Assembly: GCF_029168945.1 (NCBI RefSeq)
Contig: NC_083608.1
Coordinates: 15,146,136-15,210,135, forward strand
Direction: 5' to 3'
Source: Cannabis sativa
Taxonomy: Eukaryota; Streptophyta; Magnoliopsida; Rosales; Cannabaceae
Length of the DNA: 64,000 bases
Shown: one piece after another, positions 35,301 to 46,217 of the stretch
How the letters are laid out: each line of letters begins with the position of its first letter
How positions within the stretch are numbered: position 1 is the first letter of the stretch
Notes under the pieces: model-generated
Databases searched by the model: none
What the model was told of the DNA's origin: nothing
Seen by the model: only the letters and a program-made list of their open reading frames with translations
Program-made: the position numbers and the translations under genes

Positions 35301-35524
35301 AGGCCAAGAGGGCCGAGCTCCTCTCTCCCGTTTCCTGCGCCCGGTGTCCGAAGCGCTTCGACGATGGTGTCTACATGGCTTGGTCCACCAATGATCAGAA
35401 TATCAAGCTTACTTTTTATCCCAAACCCGAGGAAATGATTGCCAAATTTCGGGAAAAGAAGAAAAAGCTTGATGCCGCGCTAGAGGCGCGTATTGGACCT
35501 CACCTTCCTCCGCGGGCTGACTGA
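32392..35524 (+). pseudogene. Antisense extra gene of the Tat element (plant transposon-like N-terminus, coiled-coil C-terminus)
   Basis: Runs opposite to gag-pol between integrase and the 3' LTR. It starts at ATG 32392 (MSASGSKSSKK). The first part resembles the 'putative plant transposon protein' type of domain seen in many plant antisense ORFs (LMAGAMLPLQDYFVNFLVF ... RGWGSPSPAEILYFYEL). At 33163 one extra T makes a TAG; the frame continues one base later, so this copy is frameshifted. Likely introns are 33912-33989 (78 bp, frame-preserving) and 34754-34849. A Pro/Glu-rich linker follows. The last exon (34850-35524) is a long Ala/Glu/Arg-rich coiled coil (DLTAERQIYREAAERQEAAA), then SCARCPKRFDDG. 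Extra antisense ORFs are known in Tat-lineage elements; their function is unknown. Confidence 0.75.
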
Positions 35525-36000
35525 GCTGCCGTACAACTGACCAAGATTCCACCCGTTTCTTTTATAACTCTTTTTTTTTTGTACATATTTGCTGCTGCCT
35601 TAGAACAATATATATATATATAGGTAGCAGCTTTTATTTGAAGGGGAGACAATTATATTTTTAAGGCCTGTCCCCGGGACATTTATATGTATATGACCTG
35701 CCCTTTGGGCTAGGATATTTTTTATGCGATCTTTTTTGTCACATTTATGTTTTTTAACATGTCCTTTGGATCAGGATTTTTATACTTATGCTTTTTATTT
35801 TTGTGCATACTTTCTGACCTGCCCTTTGGGTCAGGATATTTTACTTAGTTTGCTTTTCTGTTCGTCCGTGCGGTATACCCTAGTACCCCCCCTGAGTGGC
35901 ATAGAAACTTTGTTTTTAAGGCACTCAGTTTTATTTAATATAGAGGAGGTATACATTTGGACGGTACAAACCCTTTGAACAAACTCTAAGTTTTATTTCG
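35525..36000. other. Interval between the antisense gene and pol, with short repeats
   Basis: No gene. A pyrimidine-rich segment of three roughly 60-bp units contains ACCTGCCCTTTGGGctAGGA (about 35695), a diverged copy (about 35757) and CTGCCCTTTGGGTCAGGA (about 35820). The word is an imperfect palindrome. Both transcripts should end here. Confidence 0.6.
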
Positions 36001-39000
36001 CTACTGGTAATATTTCCTGAGGTGATCGGCGTTCCAGGCTCTTGGGACAGTGGTTCCGTCCATTCTTTTTAGTTTATAAGTACCGGAACCGATCTTGTCC
36101 TCGATCTCATATGGTCCTTCCCAATTTGGTCCAAGTACCCCCACTTCGGGTTCTTGGGTGGCTGGGAAAACCCTTCTTAGGACCATATCCCCAATAGCGA
36201 ATTTTCTGTTTTTAACCTTGGAGTTAAAATACTTGGTCACCTTCTTTTGATAAGCAGCCATCCGTATTTGAGACTCATCCCGGAGTTCTTCGACTTGATC
36301 CAAAGCTTCTTGGAGCAGTGCCTGATTAGTGGCAGGATCGTAAGTCGTCCTCCTGTGGGATGGGAATAATGTTTCTACCGGGACTGTTGCTTCACAACCG
36401 TACGCCATTGAAAAGGGCGAGTGGCCGGTTGTGGTTCTGGGGGTCGTCCGGTAGGCCCATAATACCCTTGGCAATTCTTCAGGCCAGTTCTTTTTACAGG
36501 TCAGCAGCTTCTTTTTCAAGGTGACCTTTAGGATTTTATTGACCGCTTCCGCCTGGCCGTTTGTTTGAGGCCTGGCTACCGCGGAGAAGCTTTTCACTAC
36601 TCCGTGTCGGTTGCAGAAGTCGGTAAATTCCTCGCAATCAAATTGCTTTCCATTGTCTGAGACTATTTTGTGAGGCAAGCCGTATCGACACACTATGTTT
36701 TTAATAACAAAGTCCAATGCCTTCTTAGCAGTTATTGTCTTCATAGGCTCAGCCTCTGTCCATTTGGTGAAGTTGTCTACTGCTACTATTGCATACTTTA
36801 CCCCTCCTTTCCCCGTAGGTAGAGACCCGATGAGATCTATTCCCCAGACCGCGAAGGGCCAGGGGCTGGTCATCAGGGTGATCTCGTTGGGAGGGGCTCT
36901 CGGTATGTTCGCGTACCTTTGGCACGAGTCACACTTTTGGACATAGTCTATACAATCTTTTTTCATTGTTGGCCAGAAGTACCCTTGCCTCAATATCTTC
37001 TTTGAGAGGTTGGGTCCTCCCGTATGATCTCCACAGAACCCTTCATGGACCTCTAGCATGATTTGTTTAGCTTCAGGGTCTGATACACACCTTAAATAAG
37101 GCATGCTGAGTCCTCTCCGGTAGAGAATTTGGTCCATCATTACATAACGATGAGCCTGATACTGAATCTTTCGAGACAGTGCCCTCTCTTGGGGCAACTC
37201 ACCTGTGGTTATGTATTTTATGATGGGGACCATCCAGCTGAGTTCTTGCCCAACCGTTAGTGTGGTCTCTTTTATTTTGATGCTTGGCTCTGCCAAGCGT
37301 TCCACTGGTACTACCCCCAGCTCTTCGATTTTGCTGTCCGAGGCTAACTTAGCCAGACAGTCCGCGTGAGCGTTCTTTTCTCGGGGGATTCTTTCTATTT
37401 TATAGTCTGTGAACTCGTGGAGCAGTTCTCGGACTATTGTAACGTACGCGGCCATCCTCTCGCCGCGAGTTTGGTATTCTCCGGATACTTGGTTTACGAC
37501 CAGTTGAGAGTCACTGTAGACTTCCACTCTTTTGGCTCCTACAGTTTTTGCCAATTTCAGTCCTGCTATCAAAGCTTCGTATTCGGCTTCATTGTTTGAA
37601 GCTGTGAAGTTAAATCGGAGTGCTGCCTGGAGCCGTAATCCAGTTGGTGATATCATAGCCACTCCGGCTCCCGAACCGTTCTCATTAGAAGCTCCGTCTA
37701 CAAACACCCTCCATGTGGGGATTGGTGGTACCGGCGTATTAGCTGTTGCCTCGGCTTCATTGCATTCGGTAATGAAGTCTGTCAGGGCTTGGCCTTTTAT
37801 GGAGATCTGGGGTACGTAGTGTAAGTCGAATTGACTTAGCTCCATTGCCCACTTGAGGAGTCTTCCGGATGCTTCAGGCTTCTGGAGAACTTGCCGGAGC
37901 GGATGATTAGTTAAGATTTTGATCGGATGGGCTTGGAAGTATGGCCTCAGCTTCCTTGATGCCATTAGGAGGCAGGATACTAATTTTTCAATGACCGGGT
38001 ACCTTGTCTCGGCTCCTATCATGCGCTTACTGACATAGTACACGGGGTGCTGAATTTTTTCTTCCTCCCGGACCAGGGCAGCGCTGACCGCGTGCTCGGA
38101 GATGGCCAAGTAAAGGAACAAGTCCTCTCCAAGGACGGGTTTCGATAGGATAGGCGGTTTGGCCATGTGGTCTTTTAACCTCTTGAATGCCTCCTCGCAT
38201 TCATCCGACAATTCGAACTTTTGGCATTTCTTCAGTACGTTGAAGAAGGGTATGCACTTGTCCGTGGATCGTGAGATAAAGCGGCTCAGTGCGGCTACCT
38301 TTCCGGTCAAGCTCTGCACGTCTTTATGCTTCTTGGGGGATGGCATGTCCAGGAGAGCTTGGATTTTCTCCGGGTTTGCTTCGATCCCCCTTTGGCTGAC
38401 TATGAAGCCCAGGAATTTTCCTGACTTGACCCCAAAGGTGCACTTTTTCGGGTTGAGCTTCATACCGTATCTCCGGACGACTTCGAAACATTCTTCTAAG
38501 TCGCTTGCATGGCCGTTGCATGCTTTGGATTTGACGAGCATGTCGTCTACATATACCTCCATGTTTCGTCCCAGGAGGCTTTTAAACATCCGGTTAACCA
38601 TTCTTTGATAGGTTGCTCCGGCGTTTTTCAGTCCGAAAGGCATGACTAGGTAGCAGTATACCCCCTTATCGGTCCTGAAGCTAGTGCACTCCTGGTCTGC
38701 CGTATGCATTTTTATTTGGTTGTACCCAGCATAGGCATCCATGAAAGACAGCAATTTAAATCTGGACGTGGCGTCTACCATCTGGTCGATCCTGGGTAGC
38801 GGGAAGCAGTCCTTTGGGCAGGCTTTGTTTAGATCTGTGAAATCTATGCAAACTCGCCAAGTCCCGTTCGGCTTGGGCACCAGGACCGGATTGGCCAGCC
38901 ATTCCGGATTGTACACGTCGCGGATCATGCCACTGGATAAAAGCTTGTCCACCTCTTTCTCTAAGGCCTCGGCTTTCACCGAGTCGAGCGGGCGTCTCTT

Positions 39001-39408
39001 TTGCTGTACAGGGGGCATGTCCGGGTTGACATTGAGTACATGGGTGATGACATGAGGGCTTATGCCGGTCATGTCTTCTTGGCGCCATGCAAAGATGTCG
39101 ATGGCGCCCTTCAGTGTTTTTATTATTTTGTCTTTTTCCTCCGGATCCAGGCTCTTCCCTATCCGGAGTACTTTGGTGGAGTCGTCGTCTCACACTGGTA
39201 TTTCTTCGACGTCCTCCATTGGTTCCACGACCCTTTCGGATCCTATGCGAGGATCCAACTCATCCTCTTCAGCCTTTTCTATCTCAGGAGACCCCCGGAC
39301 CATGAGTACAGGCAGGTGGGTGGCAACATTGTAACACTGCCTGGCTTCTCCTTGATTTCCCCTCACAGTTCCGACTCCGGCCTCCTGGGTAGGGAATTTT
39401 AGGCACAA
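36001..39408 (-). pseudogene. Gypsy pol, copy B: RT, RNase H, second RNase H, integrase
   Basis: The frame is open from 39189 down to the TAG at 36001-36003 (ends HLRKYYQ). A TGA at 39190-39192 replaces a Cys codon kept in copy A and separates RT from the linker upstream. Numbering from the Met at 39072: RT with YVDD at residues 174-177; RT-linked RNase H at about 310-410, where the usual DAS active-site motif reads SEH; second RNase H from about 453 (WRVFVDGAS, YSDSQLV); integrase HHCC finger (HEGFCGDHTGG, CDSCQRY) and DDE blocks (WGIDLIGSLP, SDNGKQF, GQAEAVNK); then a C-terminal chromodomain-free tail (GPYEIEDKIGSGTYKLK). The double RNase H is the mark of Tat elements. Apart from the one stop, the 1023-residue part looks intact. 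Confidence 0.92.
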
Positions 39409-42001
39409 GTGTCGGTGAAGTAATTGCACCAAAGTCCACTAGGGCCGGCCGACAAAGGATCGCGTTGTAGGCTGTTGGACAGTCTACCACCACGAAGGTG
39501 CAATATTTAAATGTGCTCTGGGGGGTATCCGGACACAGGGTAACCGGGAGCCTTACTTTTCCCATTGGGATTAGCGTCGTCCCGTTAAACCCCGTGAGTT
39601 GCGACCCACTAGGCGAGAGGTCCCGGTCGGTCAGTCCTATCGCAGTGAGGGCTTCTTTGAAGAGCAGGTTCACGGAACTCCCATTGTCAATCAAGACCCT
39701 AGCCACCACTTTATTTGCGATGGGGGTCTCTATGACCAGCGGGTCGTGGTGAGGAAAACGCACCGTCTTGGCGTCTTCTTCCGTGAACGTTATGGGTTGG
39801 TCCATTAGCCGAGGCCTTTGAGCTGGGAGTTGAGTAACCTCCCACACCTCATTGTGTTTCGCGGCCTCGGCATATCGTTTTCGCTCCTTGCGAGTGTTTC
39901 CTCCGATATGGGGACCTCCGGAGATCATGGCTACCCGCCCATTAGGCCGGGGCGGTAGCCCAGGAATATGCTGGGTGTCACTGCGGCGGAGCGGTGGAGG
40001 CAATACTCCTGCTGTACCCCCTGGTGTTCCCGGAGGCATACCCCCGGCCACCTGCCCTGGGTTAAGGTGGGGCAACCTATTTTTGATCCACTCATAGAGG
40101 TGGCCCAAGCGGATTAGATTTTCAATCTCGTCTTTGAGATTCTTACATTCATTGGTGCTATGACCAATGTCGTTGTGGTACTCGCATCTTTTACTCGGAT
40201 CTCTCCGGGAGCTGTCTTTGTACAATGGCTGTGGTCTCCGGTAGTGCGTATTTTGCCTAGCGGCAAAGTACACACGTTCCTGGGAGTCCGTGAGCTCTGT
40301 GTACTGAGTATATTGGGGTGTGTACCCCTTCTTCTGGCGCTTCTCTCCCGTTCGGGTGCTGCCCTTGGAGGACCTTTTGCTCCTTGACCCCTGGGTAGGG
40401 CCTGTTAAGCTAGCAGTCGGGGCAGCCTGTGAAGGAGCTCGTCCATTCACCCCGGACGGGTTGCCGTAATGGGAGGATGCTGGTGCCAAAGCTTGGCCCT
40501 GGCTGTACCCGGGAGTAACAGAGAACTGTATACCACTCACTTGTGGAGTCGCGGTCGGGGCAGTACCCGAGGGCGACACTCCTGGCATGTATCCTGCTAT
40601 CCCGGTGGGATAATAGCCTCCATAAGCCACGATCTGGGCTTCTTCGAGGTTAATATACTTCTGGACCCTTTTCTGGAAGTCCTGGAGGCTAGCAGCACCT
40701 TCTTGTTGTAATTCATTCCAGAATGGAGTCCCAGTGCGGATTCCTGCTTGGAGAAGTGCAAGCTGTTGTCCGTCATCAACCTTCTTGGTCTTCGAGGCTT
40801 CCTCTCGGAACCTCTTGATGTAATTCTTCAAGGTCTCGGTGGGCAGTTGCTTGATGTTGGTCAAGGCACTAACCTCCAAGTTAACCTTTCTGGCGGCGAC
40901 AAACTGTCTCCGGAAGTTGGTTTGGAGTTTGTTCCAACAACCCACGGATCCTGGTTCCAGCTTTTTGAACCATTCCTCCGCTGATCCGCTCAGAGTGAGG
41001 GGGAAGCACAAGCATTTGGCATCATTGCTGACCCGCATGACTGTCATGACACGGTTGAACCGTGATAGGTGGTCACTGGGATCGGAGTTCCCAGTGTACG
41101 CCGCCATTTCGGGCATCTTGAAGTTTTTAGGGAGCTCCGCCTCCAGGATATGCTTGGCACACGGCTCCCGATCCTCGCTGTCCGAATCGGAGTCGTCTCC
41201 CTTCTGCCTCCGGGAGACTCGAGCAATGTCTTTTCGAAGTATGGCAAGTTCCGCCATAATCCCTTCATTTAACGTACCCGAAGAAACCATGGGCCTGTAT
41301 CTTTTTTGGTCAAGGTGATCCCGGAGGTCACCTTGATTCCCATTGATTTGATTTCTCAGATCAATGGGAGGACATCTCTGTCCTCTTCTTCCTCTACCCC
41401 CTGGTTCCTGGTGCACAGAAACGCTTTTCCGGTCCCCTCGATCCTGAGGGCCAAGACTCCCTCTTTGGGGCTTGCCCCTCTGCGGACCTTTCCCTTTAGG
41501 GAAATCTGAGCGGACCCTTCGCGGATCCTGCACCTTTTTCTTTCGCCCAAGGGTAGAAGTAGGGTTTTTTGTTTGATTTTCCTCAGCAGGGTGCCTTATA
41601 GGGCTAGGCTCCCTAGGTTTTCGCTGTTGGGAATTAGGCGAAGACGTCGCTGGCTCTCCGTCGAGCCCAGCGGCCATTGCCTTGGGGTGCACGTGAATAC
41701 CAGCTGCCTCCATGGCTTTCTGCATGGCTAGCATCACTTCCTGCATTTTTTGGTTTTGCGCTTTCTGAGCTTCGATCTCGGCTTCATGATCGATAGCTTT
41801 TTGTCTGAGGAGCACCAGCTCTGAGTAACTTCCTCCGTCGTAGGCATACTCGTCGAGGTTTTCCTCGTAGTTCTCGTCAGGGACTATTTCTTCTTCTTCT
41901 TCCTCGGACTCCTTTGCCGCTCTTGAGGCCACATCTTCCTCATTTGGATCTTGAGCATCTTCCAGAGGGCGAGGATGACGTGTACTTCTTGTCTCCACCA
42001 T
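39409..42001 (-). CDS. Gypsy gag-protease, copy B
   Basis: Starts at MVETRSTRHP (42001). It has the same layout as copy A: charged N-terminus, coiled helix, basic Pro/Arg-rich region, gag core (SGSAEEWFKKLEPGSVGCW), zinc knuckle (CEYHNDIGHSTNEC) and protease (LIDNGSSVN). Near 39410 the sequence is shorter than copy A by a length not divisible by three (VDFGAITS, then a shift). The frame therefore leaves the polyprotein and ends after about 50 unrelated residues at 39284. Copy A shows that the ancestral Gag-Pol was one open frame. The gag and protease parts themselves look intact and could still be made. Confidence 0.88.
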
Positions 42002-42043
42002 TCTTGTGAAGTCAAATGCGTGTTATGTAGCAGCTTTCCTCAG

Positions 42044-42061
42044 CTCTCAATGAAAGCACCA
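42044..42061 (-). other. Putative primer-binding site, gypsy copy B
   Basis: The minus strand reads TGGTGCTTTCATTGAGAG, three bases inside the 5' LTR, identical to copy A. tRNA not assigned. Confidence 0.6.
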
Positions 42062-42064
42062 AAA

Positions 42065-42845
42065 TGTTGACCGAGATTTTCGGCAACTATTAAAATATGA
42101 TTATAGTAGTGAACTGTAAGAAAGCGAGATGAGGATTTTTTACGTGGTTGGGGCGTTAATGAGCCTTAGTCCACGAGTCTTTGTTATTAATGGATGTATT
42201 TAATACAGATTCCACACTTGAGAGAATGTTCTTCTCATAAATACAGAGAATGTTCTTGGTGAGTATTTTCTCTTCTTGCTCTTATGCAACCCAAGATTCT
42301 CGACCCCATTAAATGAGCTTTGAGGGGGTATTTATAGTGTTTTGGTGGGGTGATCCCTAGGATTGTTCTTACAAATGTATCTGTAAGTATCCATAAAGTT
42401 GGGTATTCCCAATGAATATACCATGGGTGATGCATGGTCAAATCCCTAGGCGCTGTAGGGTTTTTATGAGGAATGTCCTTTTTGCCTTGTGATTGACGTG
42501 ACTCTTCGCAGAGTAGCCGTCGCTAGACTTAAATGATCATTACTGTAGCACTGCTGTTTGGGGGTTGTGCCGTCAAACTTTATTGCGTGTTTCAGTCCCA
42601 ACACGCTTCCTCCCATGCGGCATTAAATGCGACTTGATTACTCAGGCGAGGCCTGACACATCCCGGAGAGGCTTCATGCTATGCGAGCTTCCGGGAGTAC
42701 CTTGTACTCCGGGTGCCTCCTCCGGGACCCATACCCAGGGTGCTTCCTTGTGGCGCACAAAGACTTATCAAATATTTACAAGTTATCTGATCCACGTGTC
42801 CCTTTTCGACTGGTCCACGTATTTTGGGCGAATTCAGGGGCAACA
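42065..42845 (-). repeat. 5' LTR of gypsy copy B
   Basis: 781 bp, TGTTG...CAACA, followed by the target duplication CAACC and then by the continuing 132-bp repeat. Confidence 0.96.
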
Positions 42846-43770
42846 CAACCATATTCAAATTTAAAGTTCCAGGTTACATTCAGAGGCAATAAAAAACCCT
42901 AAGATTGAACTAGCAGGTGACTTTTTTCAAGGCATGGTATTTTTTTGCTATAAATTGCACCCACAACACAACAAACACAACCATATTCAAATTTAAAGTT
43001 CCAGGTTACATTCAGAGGCAATAAAAAACCCTAAGATTGAACTAGCAGGTGACTTTTTTCAAGGCATGGTATTTTTTTGCTATAAATTGCACCCACAACA
43101 CAACAAACACAACCATATTCAAATTTAAAGTTCCAGGTTACATTCAGAGGCAATAAAAAATCCTAAGATTGAACTAGCAGGTGACTTTTTTCAAGGCATG
43201 GTATTTTTTTGCTATAAATTGCACCCACAACACAACAAACACAACCATATTCAAATTTAAAGTTCCAGGTTACATTCAGAGTCAATAAAAAATCCTAAGA
43301 TTGAACTAGCAGGTGACTTTTTTCAAGGCATGGTATTTTTTTGCTATAAATTGCAGCCACACCACAACAAACACAACCATATTCAAATTTAAAGTTCCAG
43401 GTTACATTCAGAGGCTATAAGAAACCCTAAGATTGAACTAGCAGGTGACTTTTTTCAAGGCATGGTATTTTTCTGCTATTAATTGCAGCCACAACACAAC
43501 AAACACAACCATATTCAAATTTAAAGTTCCAGGTTACATTCAGAGGCAATAAAAAACCCTAAGATTGAACTAGCAGGTGACTTTTTTCAAGGCATGGTAT
43601 TTTTCTGCTATTAATTGCAGCCACAACACAACAAACACAACCATATTCAAATTAAAGTTCCAGGTTCCATTCAGAGGCAAGAAAAAAACCCTAAGATTGA
43701 ACTAGCAGGTGACTTTTTTCAAGATATGAGAGTTCTTTTGTTAAAAATTACAATCACAGCACAACACATT
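42846..43770. repeat. 132-bp tandem array, right part (seven units)
   Basis: Units start at 42847, 42979, 43111, 43243, 43375, 43507 and 43639, an exact 132-bp step each time. Each has AACCATATTCAAA, CCAGGTTACATTCAGAGG, GAACTAGCAGGTGACTTTTT, GGCATGGTATTTTT, then an A/C-rich end (ACCCACAACACAACAAACAC). Units are very similar, with scattered changes; the last one diverges in its final third. Removing the gypsy element joins this to 30375-30510. The array lies between the MULE-1 transposase start and the right MULE end, so it was part of that gene's upstream region. Confidence 0.93.
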
Positions 43771-44377
43771 ACTATGAGAACCAAAATAAAAACCTAAAAT
43801 GAAAATTCCTTATCATTTTTCCTAAATAATATGTTAACTACATCAAGAATGTAATCAAATTCAATAGTTTGTTACCTTTGTCTATTTTGACTTCAGATTT
43901 TATTGATTTTCGTCATCGGCGGCTGTAGGATCATGAACAATAAGATGAAGAATGATAATCACACTAGAGGAGAAGGAAAGAAGTCCATTGAGAATCGCAA
44001 GAAACTTGAGAATTCCCTTGAGCTGCTATGCCGAACATGAGAATTACATTGACCTTCATATATTAAGAAACCTAAGATCAACCATATGAGTTGCACAGAG
44101 ACAAAAGCACCAAGAATTTCAGAGAGAAATCGCAGGAGAAGGGAAGAAATCGTAACAGAATGCAAGATGAATCGTAACAGAATTTCAGAGTTACAAGAAT
44201 TGGTGAATTTGGATATTTAGGGTGGGAATTTTATAAATGGAAATATCCTTTTATAGGTATTCTATTTTTTCCATTTTTTAAGTTTTTTATTTTTTTTTCC
44301 AGATTTTAAGTTTTTTTTATAAATGTCCATATTTTTCAAAATGGTTTTAAGAAATTCCATATTTATAAAAAATTCCC
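43771..44377. other. Right subterminal region of MULE-1
   Basis: No gene with recognisable product. It ends in an AT-rich stretch with repeated TTTTCCATTTTT/TTTTTCCAGATTTT and AATTCCATATTTATAAAAAATT, which is similar in style to the left end near 21345-21440. Confidence 0.5.
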
Positions 44378-45458
44378 AAAATTTTTAGGTATGGGCTTAA
44401 AAAAATAAAAAGAAGATGAAATGGACTGTAATTAGTATTTACCTTATATGTTTGTGCTTATTTTTAGTTTTATTTTTAATTTTACCACCAAGAGGAGAAA
44501 GTTGAAAAATATTAGAATCTGAAAATATTATTGGTGCTTATTAGTAATTTGCAAAGAATGTAAAAGTCTATAAATATATAGTTGTGTAGCTATTATTAGA
44601 TATGAAATGAGATAATAGAACTTTTTTCAATTAGAAGATTAATGTACATTTTACTATTAATAACATACATTATTATAACACAACTATGTTTTACTTACTA
44701 AATATACTGACACATATTTTATTTTTATAAAACAAATCGTTCAAATAATTATACTATTTTAATTATTAATTCAAATAAAAAACTAAAATATTAAATAAAA
44801 TTAACACTACGTGGCTTGACACGTAACAATCACCTAGTATTATAAATAAAGACACTATTGCTATACACTAATTAATCTCTATACAAAATATTGACATGAA
44901 TAAAAAAAGAACGGAGCTATTCATTCTTCATGAACGCAACATACATCTCTGAGTTATATTGCGCTCGCCAAGTGTGTTTGTTCCTCCTTTCTTCTCTATC
45001 ATCATAAGTTTTTGTGAAATAACACTGGTGAAAAAAAAAGGTGTTAAGAGATCCTCTTGGCCTAACTCTAGACACTATAAGATCCTTTTTCAAAACTACT
45101 GGCGGGTAGAAGTAGGGAGTAGTCTCACTCAAAATGTAGCAAGCTCAACTGTACGGCTGCCAAAATGAAATGGAAACAACTGAAAATTAAAATACTGAAA
45201 AATATATAAATTTTATGATTTTTTTTGCAACTTGTGTTCTTGTTATTTACTTGAAAGAATGAATTGGCCCCAATTTAACGAAAAAAAGAAAAAGAAAGTA
45301 ATGATAATAATCTCTTTTTTCTTCTATTCAAAAATAATCTCTTTTTTCTTGTACAACAAGTCATTCAGTTTCTGCATATATAATTTTAAAAAGAAAAAGA
45401 AATTATTCTCAACACCTTAACTGAATTCCTAATTTCTCGCTAACAAGAGCTCGCCCCA
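44378..45458. other. Intergenic region upstream of the exonuclease-like gene
   Basis: AT-rich. A 71-codon minus-strand frame (44917-45132) has no family I recognise and I do not call it. The last 150 bases become CT-rich and lead into a TATA box. Confidence 0.5.
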
Positions 45459-45466
45459 TATATAAA
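45459..45466 (+). promoter_or_regulatory. TATA box of the exonuclease-like host gene
   Basis: TATATAAA, 86 bases before the ATG at 45552, followed by a CT-rich and then GA-rich leader (AACAGAGAGAGAAGCC) directly before ATGG. This is a typical plant core promoter arrangement. Confidence 0.65.
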
Positions 45467-45632
45467 TCAATCTCCTCAATTTTCAAGTCTCAACATTCCC
45501 ATTTCTTCAGAAAAAAAAAAAAGAAGAAATATCGAAACAGAGAGAGAAGCCATGGAAGTAAGCATCAGACGTACTTTTCCAAACGACATGTTCAACTTCG
45601 TCGTTGACATGACTACTGCTAATAATAATAAT

Positions 45633-46217
45633 TGTTAGAGATTTTATTACTATGGAAGAAAATCAAGATATTACAACTCTATTGTAATACAATACAAAGA
45701 CCAACAAAGAGATTAAATAAATGTTACATCAACATAATATACAATATATATACAATATATATATTATATATAAGAAAGGTAGAAGAAGATAAGAACACAT
45801 GTAATATAATATATGTATATATAACAAGAGAATAATATATATGTATAGACTCACTCACAACCTTGAGTGTAGATTAGTGGGGATCACCATGACTTGAACA
45901 ATGTATTACACCTTTGTCCAAAAGCTTATTAGCAAAGTGCTTTCTTGATAGAAAACTTCATCTCCAAAATGAGCACCTTAGACCTCTTTATATAGTGTTT
46001 AGGATATCACCATTTGAAATTCAAACTCATAACCCCTATAGATGTTATGGATTCAAATGTAACTCTTACACACACCATAACAATGGTGGAGGTTACTCAT
46101 AGTAACAACTCCCCAAATGTTACAAAAAGATGACAACTAATATAGTCATATGTTACATATTATTAGTTTATTACACATATTTAATCTATATATTATATTA
46201 TTATAAATAATATAACA
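45633..46217 (-). repeat. 3' LTR of the non-autonomous element (585 bp, internally deleted)
   Basis: Same sequence as the right LTR except for two missing blocks: one after AAAAGCTTATT (about 75 bp) and one after ACACACCATAAC (about 70 bp). Otherwise almost identical. Confidence 0.9.

Larger units (their letters stand above)
30511..42845 (-). mobile_element. Complete Ty3/gypsy Tat/Retand-like element, copy B (12,335 bp, TSD CAACC)
   Basis: Two 781-bp LTRs (30511-31291 and 42065-42845) bound it, with CAACC duplicated at 30506-30510 and 42846-42850. Minus-strand order: 5' LTR, primer-binding site (42044-42061), gag-protease, RT, RNase H, second RNase H, integrase, then a 4.7-kb stretch with an antisense gene, a polypurine tract and the 3' LTR. 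By eye the LTRs differ at about six positions, so the insertion is recent. Gag-Pol carries two small lesions (a length change near 39410 and a TGA at 39190-39192), so it may depend on other copies. Confidence 0.97.
21345..44377. mobile_element. MULE-1: Mutator-like element with Ulp1-like gene (Kaonashi type), split by gypsy copy B
   Basis: Two convergent genes, a DUF1985/Ulp1-like protease on plus (22827-26858) and a MURA-type transposase on minus (27565-30247), define a MULE of the Ulp1-bearing group. Proposed ends: left TGGAAATTACCTGTAG, right (other strand) GGGAATTTTTTATAAATATG. They share a loose terminal similarity (GGAA near the tip, AAATATGGA further in). The flanks are AAAATTTTG (21336-21344) and AAAATTTTT (44378-44386), an 8/9 match to the 9-bp duplication expected of Mutator elements. 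Without the 12.3-kb gypsy insertion the element would be about 10.7 kb. Element identity is firm; exact termini are tentative. Confidence 0.6.

Noticed and set aside
42846..43770. Regular repeats that could suggest a CRISPR-like array
   Set aside because: Whole 132-bp units repeat without unique spacers, in plant DNA next to a MULE; this is an ordinary tandem repeat.
43959..44165. Minus-strand frame of 68 codons with hydrophobic residues near the MULE-1 end
   Set aside because: No similarity, and it lies in a subterminal repeat-rich stretch; probably chance.
44917..45132. Minus-strand frame of 71 codons upstream of the exonuclease-like gene
   Set aside because: No recognisable family, no clear promoter or splice context.
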